Assembly: GCA_033557465.1 (NCBI GenBank)
Contig: CM066033.1
Location: forward strand, 1,354,863,834-1,354,927,833
DNA length: 64,000 nucleotides
Source of the DNA: Ichthyophis bannanicus
Taxonomy: Eukaryota > Chordata > Amphibia > Gymnophiona > Ichthyophiidae
Direction of reading: 5' to 3'
Part shown: positions 52,681 to 62,600 of the stretch, one piece after another
Layout: each line of letters begins with the position of its first letter
Numbering within the stretch: position 1 is the stretch's first letter
The notes under the pieces: model-generated
What the model was told of the DNA's origin: nothing
What the model saw: only the letters and a program-made list of their open reading frames with translations
Databases searched by the model: none
Translations under genes and position numbers: made by a program

Positions 52681-53603
52681 GGTGGTCACACCAAGAGGAT
52701 CCACTGTCTCGGAGACTTCCATGCCCGACGGAGATGAAGCGAGCTCTTCAGTGGTGGTTACTTCCAGGGATTCTGGAGGAAGATGTGCCCTTGGAAGCAC
52801 CCGAATGGCTACCCCTGATGACGGACGCCAGTCTCCTAGGATGGGGGGCGCACGTCAAAGGACATTTTGCTCAAGGACAGTGGAACGATGTGGAGAAGCT
52901 TTGGTCCATAAACAGATTGGAGTTGAGAGCAGTCGCTCTAGCACTGAGAGCATTTCAAAGTCACATAAGAAGGAAGGCGGTGCGGGTGTTTTCCGACAAC
53001 TCAACCGCAGTGGCCTACATCAATCGTCAGGGAGGCACTAGCAGTGCAGCTCTGGAAACCGAGGCCGAACAGCTGTTAGTGTGGGCCGAGAGGAATCTCG
53101 TAGCTTTGTCGGCAGCACACGTGGCCGGAGTAGACAATGTGGAGGCTGATTTTTTGAGTCGAGTCAAGGTTGACCCAGCAGAGTGGGTTCTACATCCAGA
53201 GGTGTTCGACATGATTGTGTGTCACTGGGGAATGCCGATAATGGATTTGATGGCGACATTCCAATCGGCAAAGGTCAGCCGTTTCTTCAGCAGACGAAGG
53301 GAGAGAATGTCGGAGGGGCTAGATGCTCTCATTCAAAAATGGACAGAAGAACAGCTCCTGTATGTGTTTCCGCCGTGGGTCTTAATAGGTCGGGTACTAC
53401 ACAAAATAGAAGTTCACAAAGGACAAGTAGTTTTAATAGCACTGGATTGGCCGCAGAGGCCACGGTATGTGGATCTGATAAGACTCTTGGTAGACTGCCC
53501 CTGGCGGCTACCAATGCGGAGGGACCTGTTTCAGGGGCCGCTACACATGCCTCAAGTGGATCGATTCTCGCTTACGGCTTGGCTCTTGAAAGGGCAAGTT
53601 TGA
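52681..53603 (+). pseudogene. DIRS-3 RNase H and connection
   Basis: The frame 52734-53603 (same frame as the upstream RT, one TGA between) reads PLMTDASLLGWGAHV (first aspartate), LWSINRLELRAVALAL (glutamate), VRVFSDNSTAVAYINRQGG (second aspartate) and NVEADFLSR, the full RNase H set. It continues with a block found in all DIRS here: WGMPIMDLMAT, LLYVFPPWVLIGRVLHKI and VVLIALDWPQRPRYVDLI. With 289 codons open it is the best preserved DIRS domain in the window. It would remove the RNA template. Confidence 0.9.
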
Positions 53604-53719
53604 GAGCGAAAGGATATTCCGTGCCGGTTATTTCCACCATGTTGAATGCTAGGTGGAGGTATACCTCGTTGGCGTATGTTCGTATTTTGCATGTGTTCGA
53701 GGCGTGATGTGGGGACAAG

Positions 53720-54620
53720 ATGGCTGAAGCGTTGAGGGCGTCCATCCCACATGTGCTGTCTTTCTTACAGGACAGGTTTGACAAAGGATTATCAGCAGCA
53801 TCCTTGTGGGTGCAGGTAGCAGCTCTCTCATGTTATAGAGGAAAGATAAAAGGAGAGGCGCTGGGAGCACATCCGGATATTAAACATTTTTTATGAGCAG
53901 TATCTCTTGCGGCAGCCGTGGGACCTCAAGTTGGTGCTAGAAGCGTTAGTATGAGAAGCCTTTGAGCCTTTGTCTAGGGCTTCAATTAAGGATCTTAACC
54001 TCAAGGTAGTGTTTCTGGTGGCAATATGTTCAGCGCATAGAATTTTGGAGCTGCAGGCTCTGTCTTGTCGAAAGCCTTTTTTAACATTTTATGATAAAAA
54101 AGTGGTCTTGAGGCCAGTCCCGTCTTTCTTTCCCAAAGTAGTATCACCTTTTCATGTGAATCAGGTGGTTTCTCTGCCAGTCTTTGAGGAAGCTAGTGAA
54201 AAGGCAGATTCCCAAAGTTGCATTTCGTAGACGTTCGCCAAGCGTTAAAGAAGTATATACGGAGAACGGAGGTTTTCCGAAAGACAGATAGGCTGTTTGT
54301 TGTATTTGGAGGGGCAAGAAAAGGAGAGGCAGCCTCTAAGGCTTCCATTGACAGATGTCTTAAAGAGGCTATATAGTCAGCTTACATTTTAAAAGGCAAA
54401 GCAGTGCCTGAAGGGCTTAAAGCTCATTCGACTAGAGTGCAAGCAGCCTCCTGGGCAGAGGATAGTTTAGTGCCGGCGGTTGAAATTTGCAAGACGGCGA
54501 CTTGGTCGTCTTTAAGTTCGTTTCTGAAGCATTACCATCTGGATGTTCAGGCGGAAAGGGATACTTTGTTTGGATCAGCGGTGCTTCAGGCTGGTCTAGC
54601 GGATCCCTCCCGTTGAATTT
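53720..54620 (+). pseudogene. DIRS-3 tyrosine recombinase
   Basis: MAEALRASIPHVLSFLQDRF and AASLWVQVAALSCYRG (53720-53895) give the N-terminal domain, then after a stop and frameshifts KDLNLKVVFLVAICSAHRILELQAL (53985-54065, catalytic R), FRKTDRLFVVFGG near 54280, and LKAHSTRVQAASWAED (H..R) with ICKTATWSSLSSFLKHYHLD (54415-54545, nucleophile Y) in the frame 54404-54616. All catalytic residues R, H, R and Y are visible. The gene is split over three frames. Confidence 0.87.
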
Positions 54621-54634
54621 TTTCAGTGCTCTGT

Positions 54635-54745
54635 TACATCCCCAGAGGTTCGGGACTAGACTGGAGGGACAATAAGGAAGGTGCAATTAGACTTACCTGC
54701 TAATTGTTGTTCCTTGAGGAACTCCAGTCTAGTCCCACATCCCTC
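54635..54745. repeat. DIRS-3 internal complementary region
   Basis: GGTTCGGGACTAGACTGGAG then GGACAATAAGGAA is the reverse complement of the left end (49270-49305). ACTTACCTGCTAATTGTTG and TTCCTTGAGGAACTCCAGTC is the reverse complement of the right end (55175-55215). Both halves are adjacent, so the region spans the joined ends of the circle. Confidence 0.92.
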
Positions 54746-55044
54746 CCTAGTTGGCTGGCTTGAAGCAAAGAGAATTAACAGGGTAAGTCGGAGAAGCGGC
54801 TGTACAGATGCGGGCCAAGAGCAGGGGAGGGGTTTTTTTGGTTGAAGACCCGTGGGACTCTGGGGGGGTCATAATCCTTCGTATAGGGGGGAGGTAGGAC
54901 CTCATCAGTGCAGAACGAAGTAAGTACCTTAGTTTTTTGTTAGAGCTAAAAGCAGGAACCATTTTTTCCCTTTGAGTAAGCAACAGTTAGATTAGTTTAA
55001 GGTTTGATTGTTATATTGCTATTTAATTGTTGCTCTGGTGAGTC

Positions 55045-55230
55045 TGCTTTGTCAATAGGTTACTGGACAAAGGAGGTGGTCCCTGGAGTATTAGTACCAG
55101 TGTCATCAGAAGAATGACATTTCTCAGCCTCCAAAGCTGCTGGAGGAGGTGCTTAACCCCAGCGGTTTGGGACTAGACTGGAGTTCCTGAAGGAACAACA
55201 ATTAGCAGGTAAGTCTCATTTCACCTTTCT
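55045..55230. repeat. DIRS-3 right inverted terminal repeat
   Basis: GGTCCCTGGAGTATTAGTACC, CTCCAAAGCTGCTGGAGG, AGGTGCTTAACCCCAGCGG and GGGACTAGACTGGAG invert the left ITR. The extension TTCCTGAAGGAACAACAATT and AGCAGGTAAGTCT occurs inverted in the internal complementary region. Confidence 0.88.
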
Positions 55231-55286
55231 TCTGTAGTTCTGTTTAATAGTAAATACTCTCAAAATGAAAATGTAGAAATAGAGAT

Positions 55287-55380
55287 CAACAAACAAGCTG
55301 TAGGTGATACTTTTTCATTGGACTAATTTAATACATCTGTGGCAAGCTTTCAAGGATTATCCTTTCGTCATCAGGTCAGT
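55287..55380 (-). repeat. Short repeat with hammerhead-like core (copy 1)
   Basis: The minus strand has CTGATGACGAAAGGATAATC then CTTGAAAGC (55374-55346), followed by TATTAAATTAGTCCAATG and AAAAAGTATCACCTACA. The same right half occurs on the plus strand at 59540-59590. The family is not identified, although similar ends are known in PLE-derived repeats of other vertebrates. Confidence 0.6.
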
Positions 55381-56216
55381 GAAGAAAAAGCACAGTCAGT
55401 GCGTTTAAATGCATAGACTCATCTAGGTCTTAAGCTGACAACGTATTTGTTGGTTCTTCCTTCCACATATCCAAGTGGGTTAACACAGCAACCACAATTC
55501 TTTGCTCACTATGAAAACACAAACAGATCCATTAATAAAAGCACTGATTTGCTCTCCAAACTTATCAAAAATAAATAAAACCCTGTGTTCTTTGGCTATA
55601 ACAGTATTATAGGGTTTACACAGTTTCCAGTGGATGAACCATGCTACCTTATTGTGTCTCTGTATATACAGGCCTTCTGACACCAGCACACCACACCCAG
55701 CAATGAGATTCAACCGTTTTCAGTACTGCGCTACTGGATTTACATTTGTCTGCTTTACGAATTGTTTTTCTGTGCTGGCTGTGAGCCATCGTGTTCACAG
55801 CTCACTCTCTTATGCTGCAGTTATTCTCTCATCTTTTCCCCATTTGGAGGCAAAGGGTGTCCATGTTCCTACACAGCTTTCCCTCTGGCTTTATCTGGAA
55901 TGGCTGCTTTATTGTGCACTTAACTTACACTGAAAAGAGAGATACGGTGTGTCACATAAAAGTTCATTGGTTGGAATGCCGATGTTTAACAGCAGAGCTA
56001 CCAAATATATTTTTAGAATTACTTCCCTCGTCATTTAGCTATAGTTCAGTTTTCCAAAATATGTGCACTTAAGGAACAATAGGAAAAAACACAAAATTTC
56101 TTTTTTCATTATCAACAGTTTGTGTTATTCTTAACACAATGATAATGAAGAGAATACCTTAAAATAAATGAGAAAAAAAATAAACCATGCAAAAAACAAA
56201 CCAAAACATTTTCCAC
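55381..56216. other. Unassigned stretch
   Basis: Open frames of up to 99 codons occur at 55634-55933 and 55791-56072, but neither has a recognisable motif. No repeat is evident. Confidence 0.5.
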
Positions 56217-56279
56217 TTTCAACTACTACTGTTAATCATTTATATAGCACCACAAGGCATACGAAGCACTATACAAACA

Positions 56280-56574
56280 CCCTCATCCCATGTCCCCTCG
56301 TAGCAAGTTCTGCTACGAGGGGACATGGGATGAGGGTGAAGGGAGATAGATTCAGGAGTGATATGCGGAAATATTTCTTTACGGAAAGAGTAGTGGATCC
56401 ATGGAATAGTCTCCCAGTTGAGGTGGTAGAGATGAGGACAGTAACTGAATTCAAAAAAGCATGGGACCAACACAGAGGATCTCTAAAGGTAAAAAGTGGA
56501 CTGTTGTAGTTGTTGATATGGAAGGACAGACTAGATAGGCCATGTGGTCTTTTTCTGTCATCATGTTTCTATGT
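56280..56574 (+). mobile_element. CR1-C LINE 3' end with inverted 5' foldback
   Basis: The coding part from about 56311 has RGHGMRVKGDRFRSDMRKYFFTERVVDPWNSLPVEVVEM, the CR1 C terminus, and ends in GTTTCTATGTTTCTAT. Its first 26 bp (56311-56336) are repeated exactly inverted at 56280-56305 with a 5-bp centre, giving a perfect hairpin. It lies within the L2 3' UTR. Confidence 0.88.
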
Positions 56575-56607
56575 TTCTATATAAAAGACGGTCCCTGCTC
56601 ATAGATC

Positions 56608-58304
56608 TCACAATCTAATCAAGACAGACAAACGAGAAATAAAGGGTTCAAGGGAGAGAGAGTAAGTAGAATAGGGGATTAGGCTCTTCAAAGAGGTGAG
56701 CTTTAGCATGGATTTGAAAAGGGGAAGAGATGATGAGACCAGGTGTAGAGATGCAGGAAGTTTGTTCCAGGCATAAGGAGCAGCAAGGTGAAAAGATTGA
56801 AGTCTGGAGTTGACAGTGGAAGAAAAGGGCATAGAGAGAAGAAAGCCAGAGGAGGAGCAGGGTTCACGAGGAGGGCTGTAGGGAGAAAGGAAAGGTAGTA
56901 AGGGGCAATAGAGTGAATGCATTTAAAGGTTAGAAGGAAAAGTTTGAAATGGATACAGAAACAAAAGGGGAGCCAGTGAAGTAATTTAAGAAGTGGGGTT
57001 ATATGAGTGCAACAGGGCTGGTGGAAAATAAGCCATGCAGCAGAGTTTTGAATAGATTGAAGAGGAGAAAGATGACTCTGGAGGAGACCATCAAGTAGTA
57101 GGTTGCAGTAATGAAGACGGGAGATGATTAAAGAGGGGGCAAGTATCTTAGTAGTATGTTCAGAGAGGAAGGGGCGAATTTTGTTAATGTTAAGGAGAAA
57201 GAAATGACAGGTCTTAGTTATCTGATGGATATGTGTAGAGAAGGAGAGGGAGGAGTCAAAGATGACCCCAAGGTTGTGGGCAAAGAAAACAGGAAGTAGG
57301 AGAGTATTAACAACAGAGAGAGAGAAAGAAAGAAGGAAGGGGGAGGAGGATTTAGGGGAGAAAATAAGAAGTTCAGTTTTGACCATGTTCAGTTTCAAAC
57401 GGCGATGGGATATCCAGGTAGCAATGTCAGATAAACAGGTAGAGATACGGGCTTGGAAAATAGGAGAAAGGTCAGGTGAAGATAGATAGAGATGAGAGTC
57501 ATCGGCATAAAAATGATAATGAAAGCCGTGGGAAAAGATGAGGGCACCAAGGGAATTGGGTATAGAGAGAAAAAAAAGAGAGGGCCAAGAACAGATCCTA
57601 AGGGTACACCCACTGAGAGAGGGTAGCAGTGGAGGAGGAACCACCAGAAGAAACACTGAAAGAGAGGATAAAGTATTGAGGAGAAGGTGGTGGTCAACAG
57701 TATTAAAAGCAGCAGAAAGATCAAGAATGAGAACAGAGTAAAGGCCCTTGACTTGACCAGAAAAATATCACTGGAGACTTTGGCAAGAACCGTTCCAGTA
57801 GAATGAAAGGGACAAAAAACATAATGAAGTGGATCAAGGAGGGCTTGATAGAAGATCAAGGCAACAACGGAGAACTGCAAGGAATTTGGAAATGAAGGGA
57901 AGAAGGAAGATGGGTCGATAACTAGAGGAACAAGTAGGGTCAAATGAAGGTTTCTTGAGGAGAGGAGTGATTATAGCATATTTAAAGGCTGCAGGGAAAA
58001 TTGCAGTGGAGAGCGATAGGTGGAAAATATGTGAGATGGAGGGGATGATGGAGGAGGAAATGGAGTTAAGGAGACAGGTGAGAATAGGATCAAAGAAACA
58101 TGTAGTGAATTTGGAGGAGGCAAAAAGAAGAGAGGTTTCCTCTTCAGAAATATTAGAGAAGGATGAAAGGGTGATGGAGATTGAGGGAAAAAGTTGGTGA
58201 TGAAGAAGATTTAGTGGGGAACTGGAGTGTAGTAATGTGGATTTTGTCATGGAGAAATGGTCAGCTAGGGTTTGGGCAGAAAGAGCATTTTCTTGCATTC
58301 CCAA
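56608..58304 (-). pseudogene. L2 reverse transcriptase
   Basis: The minus strand gives FASSKFTTCFFDPILTCLL (58304-57834 frame), AAFKYAIITPLLKKP and YRPIFLLPFISK; then a 57943-57395 frame with LLDPLHYVFCPFHST and GVPLGSVLGPLFFFSLY (motif B); then 57656-56703 with YHFYADDSHLYLSSPDLS (motif C), NLGVIFDSSLSFSTHI and the C terminus FNLFTLLLLMPGTNF. Motif A is in a damaged zone near 57720. It resembles 37856-39338. Confidence 0.88.
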
Positions 58305-59204
58305 TTAAACATAGTCCTTTGTGTTGCAGATGGTGCTCTTTTATACATTTAAACATTCCTTATAATATCGGAGTATGGCACAATCAAAGGGATAGAAGCC
58401 AGCAAACCAGTTGTGCTGGCAGTGCAGTGTTGCTGGTAAAACACAGCACTGTGTTAAAGCACCCATCCACCATTCACTTAATCTCCTCTTCCTCAAATCT
58501 GGGTTAATCGGATTATAAAAAGTGATAACTCTGACTCAGTTCAGTGAGGTGCATGTTCTGACTACCTGAATACAGTACATTGGTCAGGTGTTTTCAGATC
58601 CAAACTTGAATTGGAACTCAGGTGACTTTTCCAAGCTGTCACAAGAATTGTACCTGCTTCCTTCTAGAAGTATTTTAGTGTAAATTAGGCGCACACTCTC
58701 GGAATGTGAAGCAAATTAAAACTCAGCTGCTGGAGTTTTGCATTTTCATTCTCTTGATTTTGGAAGCAGCATGTACATAAAAATTAATATAGGTTTCTTG
58801 TTTGGTGTCATCTTCATGTCAACACCAGTGTAATTCTAGTTTCCACTCATAGTCCTTACTGCTTGTATTATTTCCCAGTATCAGTAACTGAGGCTGACCT
58901 CCTCGTGCTCTGTGCACAGTGGCAAAGGTCCTCAGACTCTTGACCCATGGCCATCAAGAATGCCAGTGGTAGTCTGTACTTCAGTCATTTTAAGTGAAAA
59001 GTAAATTTGTGAAGCCCAAACCCTTCAGGGGATTTCAAGCGATCATTGAGCTGTTTCACTACTCGTTTACCATGTGCTTCAGAGGATTTTTTCCTCTGCT
59101 ATCTATACACATAACATTTTTGTTGGTTACTTTTTCAAAACTTTCCAGCATTTTTCACATTTAAGTTATTGTACTCCCATAAAAATTTAGGAAGATAAAG
59201 ACCC
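58305..59204. other. Unassigned stretch
   Basis: About 900 bp without a convincing reading frame or repeat. Confidence 0.55.
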
Positions 59205-59480
59205 CAGACCCATTTTCCTTGCCTCCTCCAATACCACATGGCCTGCAGATTTTATGTGTGCTTTTCTCTTGCTTTCTTGAATTCTGTTCCTGTTTTCTAT
59301 TGCCACCGTACTTTCTGTAAAGCAAACTTTCCTGATGTTATTCCTGATTCTATCACTCCAAGCCTCAGATCATGTCCCCCTTGTAGAATTTACTTTGCTC
59401 TAAAAAAATGCTTTCGTCTTGTGCCCATTTGTATCCTTGAGGTATTTGAAAGTCTCAGGATTGATGACATCAGATTTGTC
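59205..59480 (-). pseudogene. CR1-C remnant, old
   Basis: Minus-strand codons like RGHDLRLGVIESGI and ITSGKFALQKVRW, then GTEFKKARE, line up with a CR1-C-type C terminus (the RGH ... FFTERVV ... WNSLP ... VTEFKKARD block). The WNSLP codons are deleted, and no tail is left. A shadow frame of 106 codons runs on the plus strand. Confidence 0.6.
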
Positions 59481-59504
59481 ACCTTTTTCTTATTGTATCC
59501 TGAC

Positions 59505-59595
59505 CTGAGGAAAGGGTTGTTAGCTTCTAAAAGCTGGTTTAAACATATATTAAATTAGTCCAATTAAAGGGTATCACCTTACATTCTTTGTTTTA
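59505..59595 (+). repeat. Short repeat with hammerhead-like core (copy 2)
   Basis: CTGAGGAAAGGGTTGTTAGC then TTCTAAAAGC is followed by ATATTAAATTAGTCCAATTA and AAGGGTATCACCTTACA. From the middle on it parallels 55287-55345 (inverted). The core is more degraded than in copy 1 (CTGAGGA; AAAA in place of GAAA). Confidence 0.55.
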
Positions 59596-60112
59596 TTTTG
59601 CATTTATCACATTTGTTTATCAGTTTTGATTTTCACTATGCAGGAAGTCAATAGCAACATCAGTTGTTTGACAAGTTGATCCTTTTTTAATGGTTCACTA
59701 TTAATACAGTTTTCAGAAGGCTTAGTAGGTTGTAAGACCTTTTAAGGGACAAATAAAAAGATGTTGAGTCCTTTGTTTTGTTTTAATGTGGTGTAATTGT
59801 AGTTTGTCATGTTTGTTTTTTATGTCATTTATTCTATGCGGCTCTGAGCCTTTAAAGATGAATGATTAATAAATGTTGTTACATTAATAGATATGCAAAT
59901 AAATGTATGTTTTAGTGCATGAAGTGTTGCGGCCACACAGGTTCTTTCACTTCCATAGGTGTGCAAGTAGTGTTTAGTATTTTTACTTCCATCCTCCTAC
60001 TTAAGACAATCATTTGAACTTCATTTCACTGAAGAAATTCTCTCTCACCTATTTGTACAGCTCTGTGTACATCTAGTAGTGCTGTAGAAATGCTAGCGTT
60101 GTATAATGTAAT
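59596..60112. other. Unassigned stretch
   Basis: AT-rich, no gene or repeat recognised. Confidence 0.55.
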
Positions 60113-60450
60113 TTCTCCAGGAACAAGCAGGAAATCAGTCCTCACATATGGGTGATGTCAACGCCGACAGAGCCCTCGTGGAAGCTTCTCCATCGCTTCC
60201 AAAGAAAGCCTTTGGGAGATGCCACTGTGCATGTGTGGTCCTCTTCCCGCCCAAGGGTGCCATCTTGGTCAGTCTCCCTTTCTCCAGGAACAAGCAGGAA
60301 GTCAGTCCTCACATATGGGTGTCATCGGCGCCGATGAAGCCCCAGCGGAGCATTTCCCCAGCTTTCTATGAAAGCCTTTGGGAATGCAGGCACGCATGCG
60401 CGGTTCCCTTCCCGCCTAAAGGTGCCATCTTACCTCAGTCTCTTTTTTCC
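60113..60450. repeat. DIRS-4 left ITR, present in tandem duplicate
   Basis: CTCCAGGAACAAGCAGGAA, TCAGTCCTCACATATGGGTG, AAAGCCTTTGGGA and CCCGCC(C/T)AA(G/A)G then GTGCCATCTT occur at 60113-60281 and again at 60282-60450. Each copy is the reverse complement of the DIRS-1 right ITR (12775-12988). A single ITR is normal. Confidence 0.88.
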
Positions 60451-60688
60451 GAGAAGCCCACCGGACGTGTGTCCTGTCATCCCGGATAAAAGTTGATTTT
60501 TTTCGGCAATACGCGCTGTTTTTTCTCTCGGTTCGACGCCGGTTCCCCTCCCGCGGGGTTCGGTACACCGGTATCGAGCCCGATTCTTCTTTTTAGGTTT
60601 TTGCCCTTTGTGGCTGGCGTTCGCGCCCTTTTTTGCTTTTTCCCTGGAAGGCCGGTCTTTTGACCTCGCGGGGACTCTTTTTTCCCTG

Positions 60689-62600
60689 ATGGCTTCCAGC
60701 GGTTTCAAGAAGTGTGATCGGTGTAAGATATTAATGTCTCTCACCGACACACTACTGCTGCCTTCGGTGCCTCGGTCCTGATCACGACCCTAAGTCGTGT
60801 GGACCATGTGGGAAGATGTCTTCCAAGGCACTCCGAAGTCGCCAGCAGCAGAAAGAAAGGCTTTTCTCGGACTCAGCCTCCGGCCGGGCCCAGACCTCGT
60901 CTGAAGCCTCGACATCTCGGGATTCGGATCCCAAGCGGTGTCGGAGCTCCTCGGACAGGAGGTCCCCTGACCGGGAATGCAAGAGGAAGAAGTGGCTCAC
61001 GAGGGCGTCGTCGGAGGAGGTCCCTGGCTCCTCGAGGGCCAGGTCTAAGACCCCCGACCGTTGCCCCGGGCCTGTGGACCAAGAGAAGCCTGCCAAAGTT
61101 CCTCACGTGGAGCCGGAGTCTGCTGGACATGTAAGCCCTGTAGTCCTCGAGGACTCTCCTCCCAGGGAGCCGACGTCGGGCCTGGCGCCACCGGGGCCCG
61201 AGTCGGTGGCTGCTGCGTCTCCCGAGCTGAGTCTCAGGATGACAGCCTTGGAGAGCAGATTGTCTGCCTTCTTGGAGCAGCAGCGGGCACTGATGGCCAG
61301 CCTGTCTGGCGCATCTGCCCCGACCACCGGGACATCGACTTCGAAGTCGACCCCAGAGACCGAGCCGATACTCGAGTCCATCATGGCTCGAAGTCGACCT
61401 CGGTCGCGGTCTCCCTCGACCTCCCGCTCGGGACCGAGGGTGTCGATGCCGGTGCCTCCGGTGTCGGGGCGGGTGCTCCAGGGCCCCGCGGGGTCGGACC
61501 CTGACTCCTCGTCGGACGAGTCCACCTGGGAGACGGAGGATGAGGAGTCCCCCGATACGTTCAAGACTCGGTGTGTCCCATAGGACTCACCGCAGTCTGA
61601 GCCCCAGAGTAGATCCCCTCCGGAGGATACTCGGTTCTCGGAGTTCGTCCGGGATATGGCCATTGCCTTGGCTATTCCGGTGGACCCCGAGGAAGAGCCT
61701 CGAGGCCCTGCAGTATGACTCTCCTCCAAAGGAGTCCTTTACTGTCCCGGTTCCTCCGATGCTGGAACGGCTCCTCTTCTGGATGTGGGAGGCACCTGCC
61801 TCGGCGCCGGTTTTAAGCAAGCGAGTCGACTCGATCTATCGACTCAGGAAGAGCCCTGGCTTTCAGAAAGCACAGCTACCACACCATTCCATGGTTGTGG
61901 AATCGGCCATGCATCGTCTGAAGAGCCAGAAGATGCACTCTGCGGTGCCCCCCGGCAGGGAGGCCCGGAACCTCGATGGCGTCGGTAGAAAGTGCTTCCA
62001 GGGCTCAATGCTTGCTTGCCGTTTCCAGTCTTATCAGCTGTACATGGGCATGTACTTGCGGGACCTGGCCAAGGTGTTGGCCGGGTTCTCTGCTGGACTC
62101 TCCGGGGAACTCTTGCAGAGATTCAAGTCCTTGTCCTCGGGGATTCGGGACTGCTCGAAGTTCATGTCCCGCGCCGCCTACGATGGCTTCGAGGCTTCAG
62201 CCCGAGTTGCGGCAGCCGGCATCGTGGCTCGACGCCAGGCATGGCTGCAGTCATCGGACCTCGAGCCATGGGTTCAGGACAAGTTGGTCGATGTCCCTTG
62301 CCGAGGTGAAAACCTTTTTGGCAAGCCCATGACCGAGAAGGCCGCCCAGCTCGAAACAGAGCACCTTACACGGACAAGGCTGTCTAGGAAGACCTCTGCC
62401 CCTTCTCATAAGAAGAAGGGCTCGGGTAAAAAGCCCTTTTACCTGAGGAAGGGCACTGCCTACAAACAGTACCCTCAATATCAGGCTACCCAAGCTGCAC
62501 CCCAGGGTTAGCAAGCCAAGGGGCAGGGTAATGGGCCCCGTAGGCAGAGGACCCCCAAGCCTCCGGCCCCTGCTCCCACTCAGCAGGGTGTGGGTTTTTG
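60689..62600 (+). pseudogene. DIRS-4 gag-like ORF
   Basis: From ATG 60689: MASSGFKKCDRCK, then after a 1-bp-type shift near 60750 YCCLRCLGPDHD and CGPCGKMSSKALRSRQ, which together give three CxxC pairs. Frame 60816-61583 codes for a serine/proline/acidic region; 61540-62511 for the conserved helical part with KSQKMH, FQGSMLACRFQSYQLYMGMYL, SRAAYDGFEASARVAAAGIV and LVDVPCRGENLFGKPM, ending in the lysine-rich SGKKPFYLRKG. The protein is thought to bind nucleic acid. It is better preserved than the DIRS-1 copy, with two frameshifts. Confidence 0.82.

Larger units (their letters stand above)
49270..55230 (+). mobile_element. DIRS-3: structurally complete DIRS retrotransposon
   Basis: About 5.96 kb with left ITR (49270-49440), leader, gag (50196-51700), RT (51760-52680), RNase H (52680-53603), recombinase (53720-54620), internal complementary region (54635-54745) and right ITR (55045-55230). 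No large insertion interrupts it. No target duplication is seen, as expected for recombinase-mediated integration. Several stops and frameshifts remain. Confidence 0.9.
56217..58304 (-). mobile_element. L2 LINE, 5'-truncated, interrupted by CR1-C
   Basis: The 3' end (TACTACTGTTAATCATTTAT, TATAGCACC) is at 56217-56280, the remainder of the 3' UTR (GTCCCTGCTCATAGATC, ACAATCTAATCAAGAC) resumes at 56575 and the RT follows to 58304. A CR1-C fragment with an inverted 5' piece sits between. Confidence 0.87.

Noticed and set aside
55634..56072. Two overlapping frames of about 95 codons
   Set aside because: No domain, low-complexity hydrophobic content, and no splice or conservation evidence available here.
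57262..58200. Plus-strand glutamate/arginine-rich frames
   Set aside because: Antisense of the L2 RT; the charged bias comes from purine-rich complement.
59238..59558. A 106-codon plus-strand frame with cysteines
   Set aside because: The minus strand carries a CR1-C C-terminal remnant in the first part, and the remainder lies in a short repeat.
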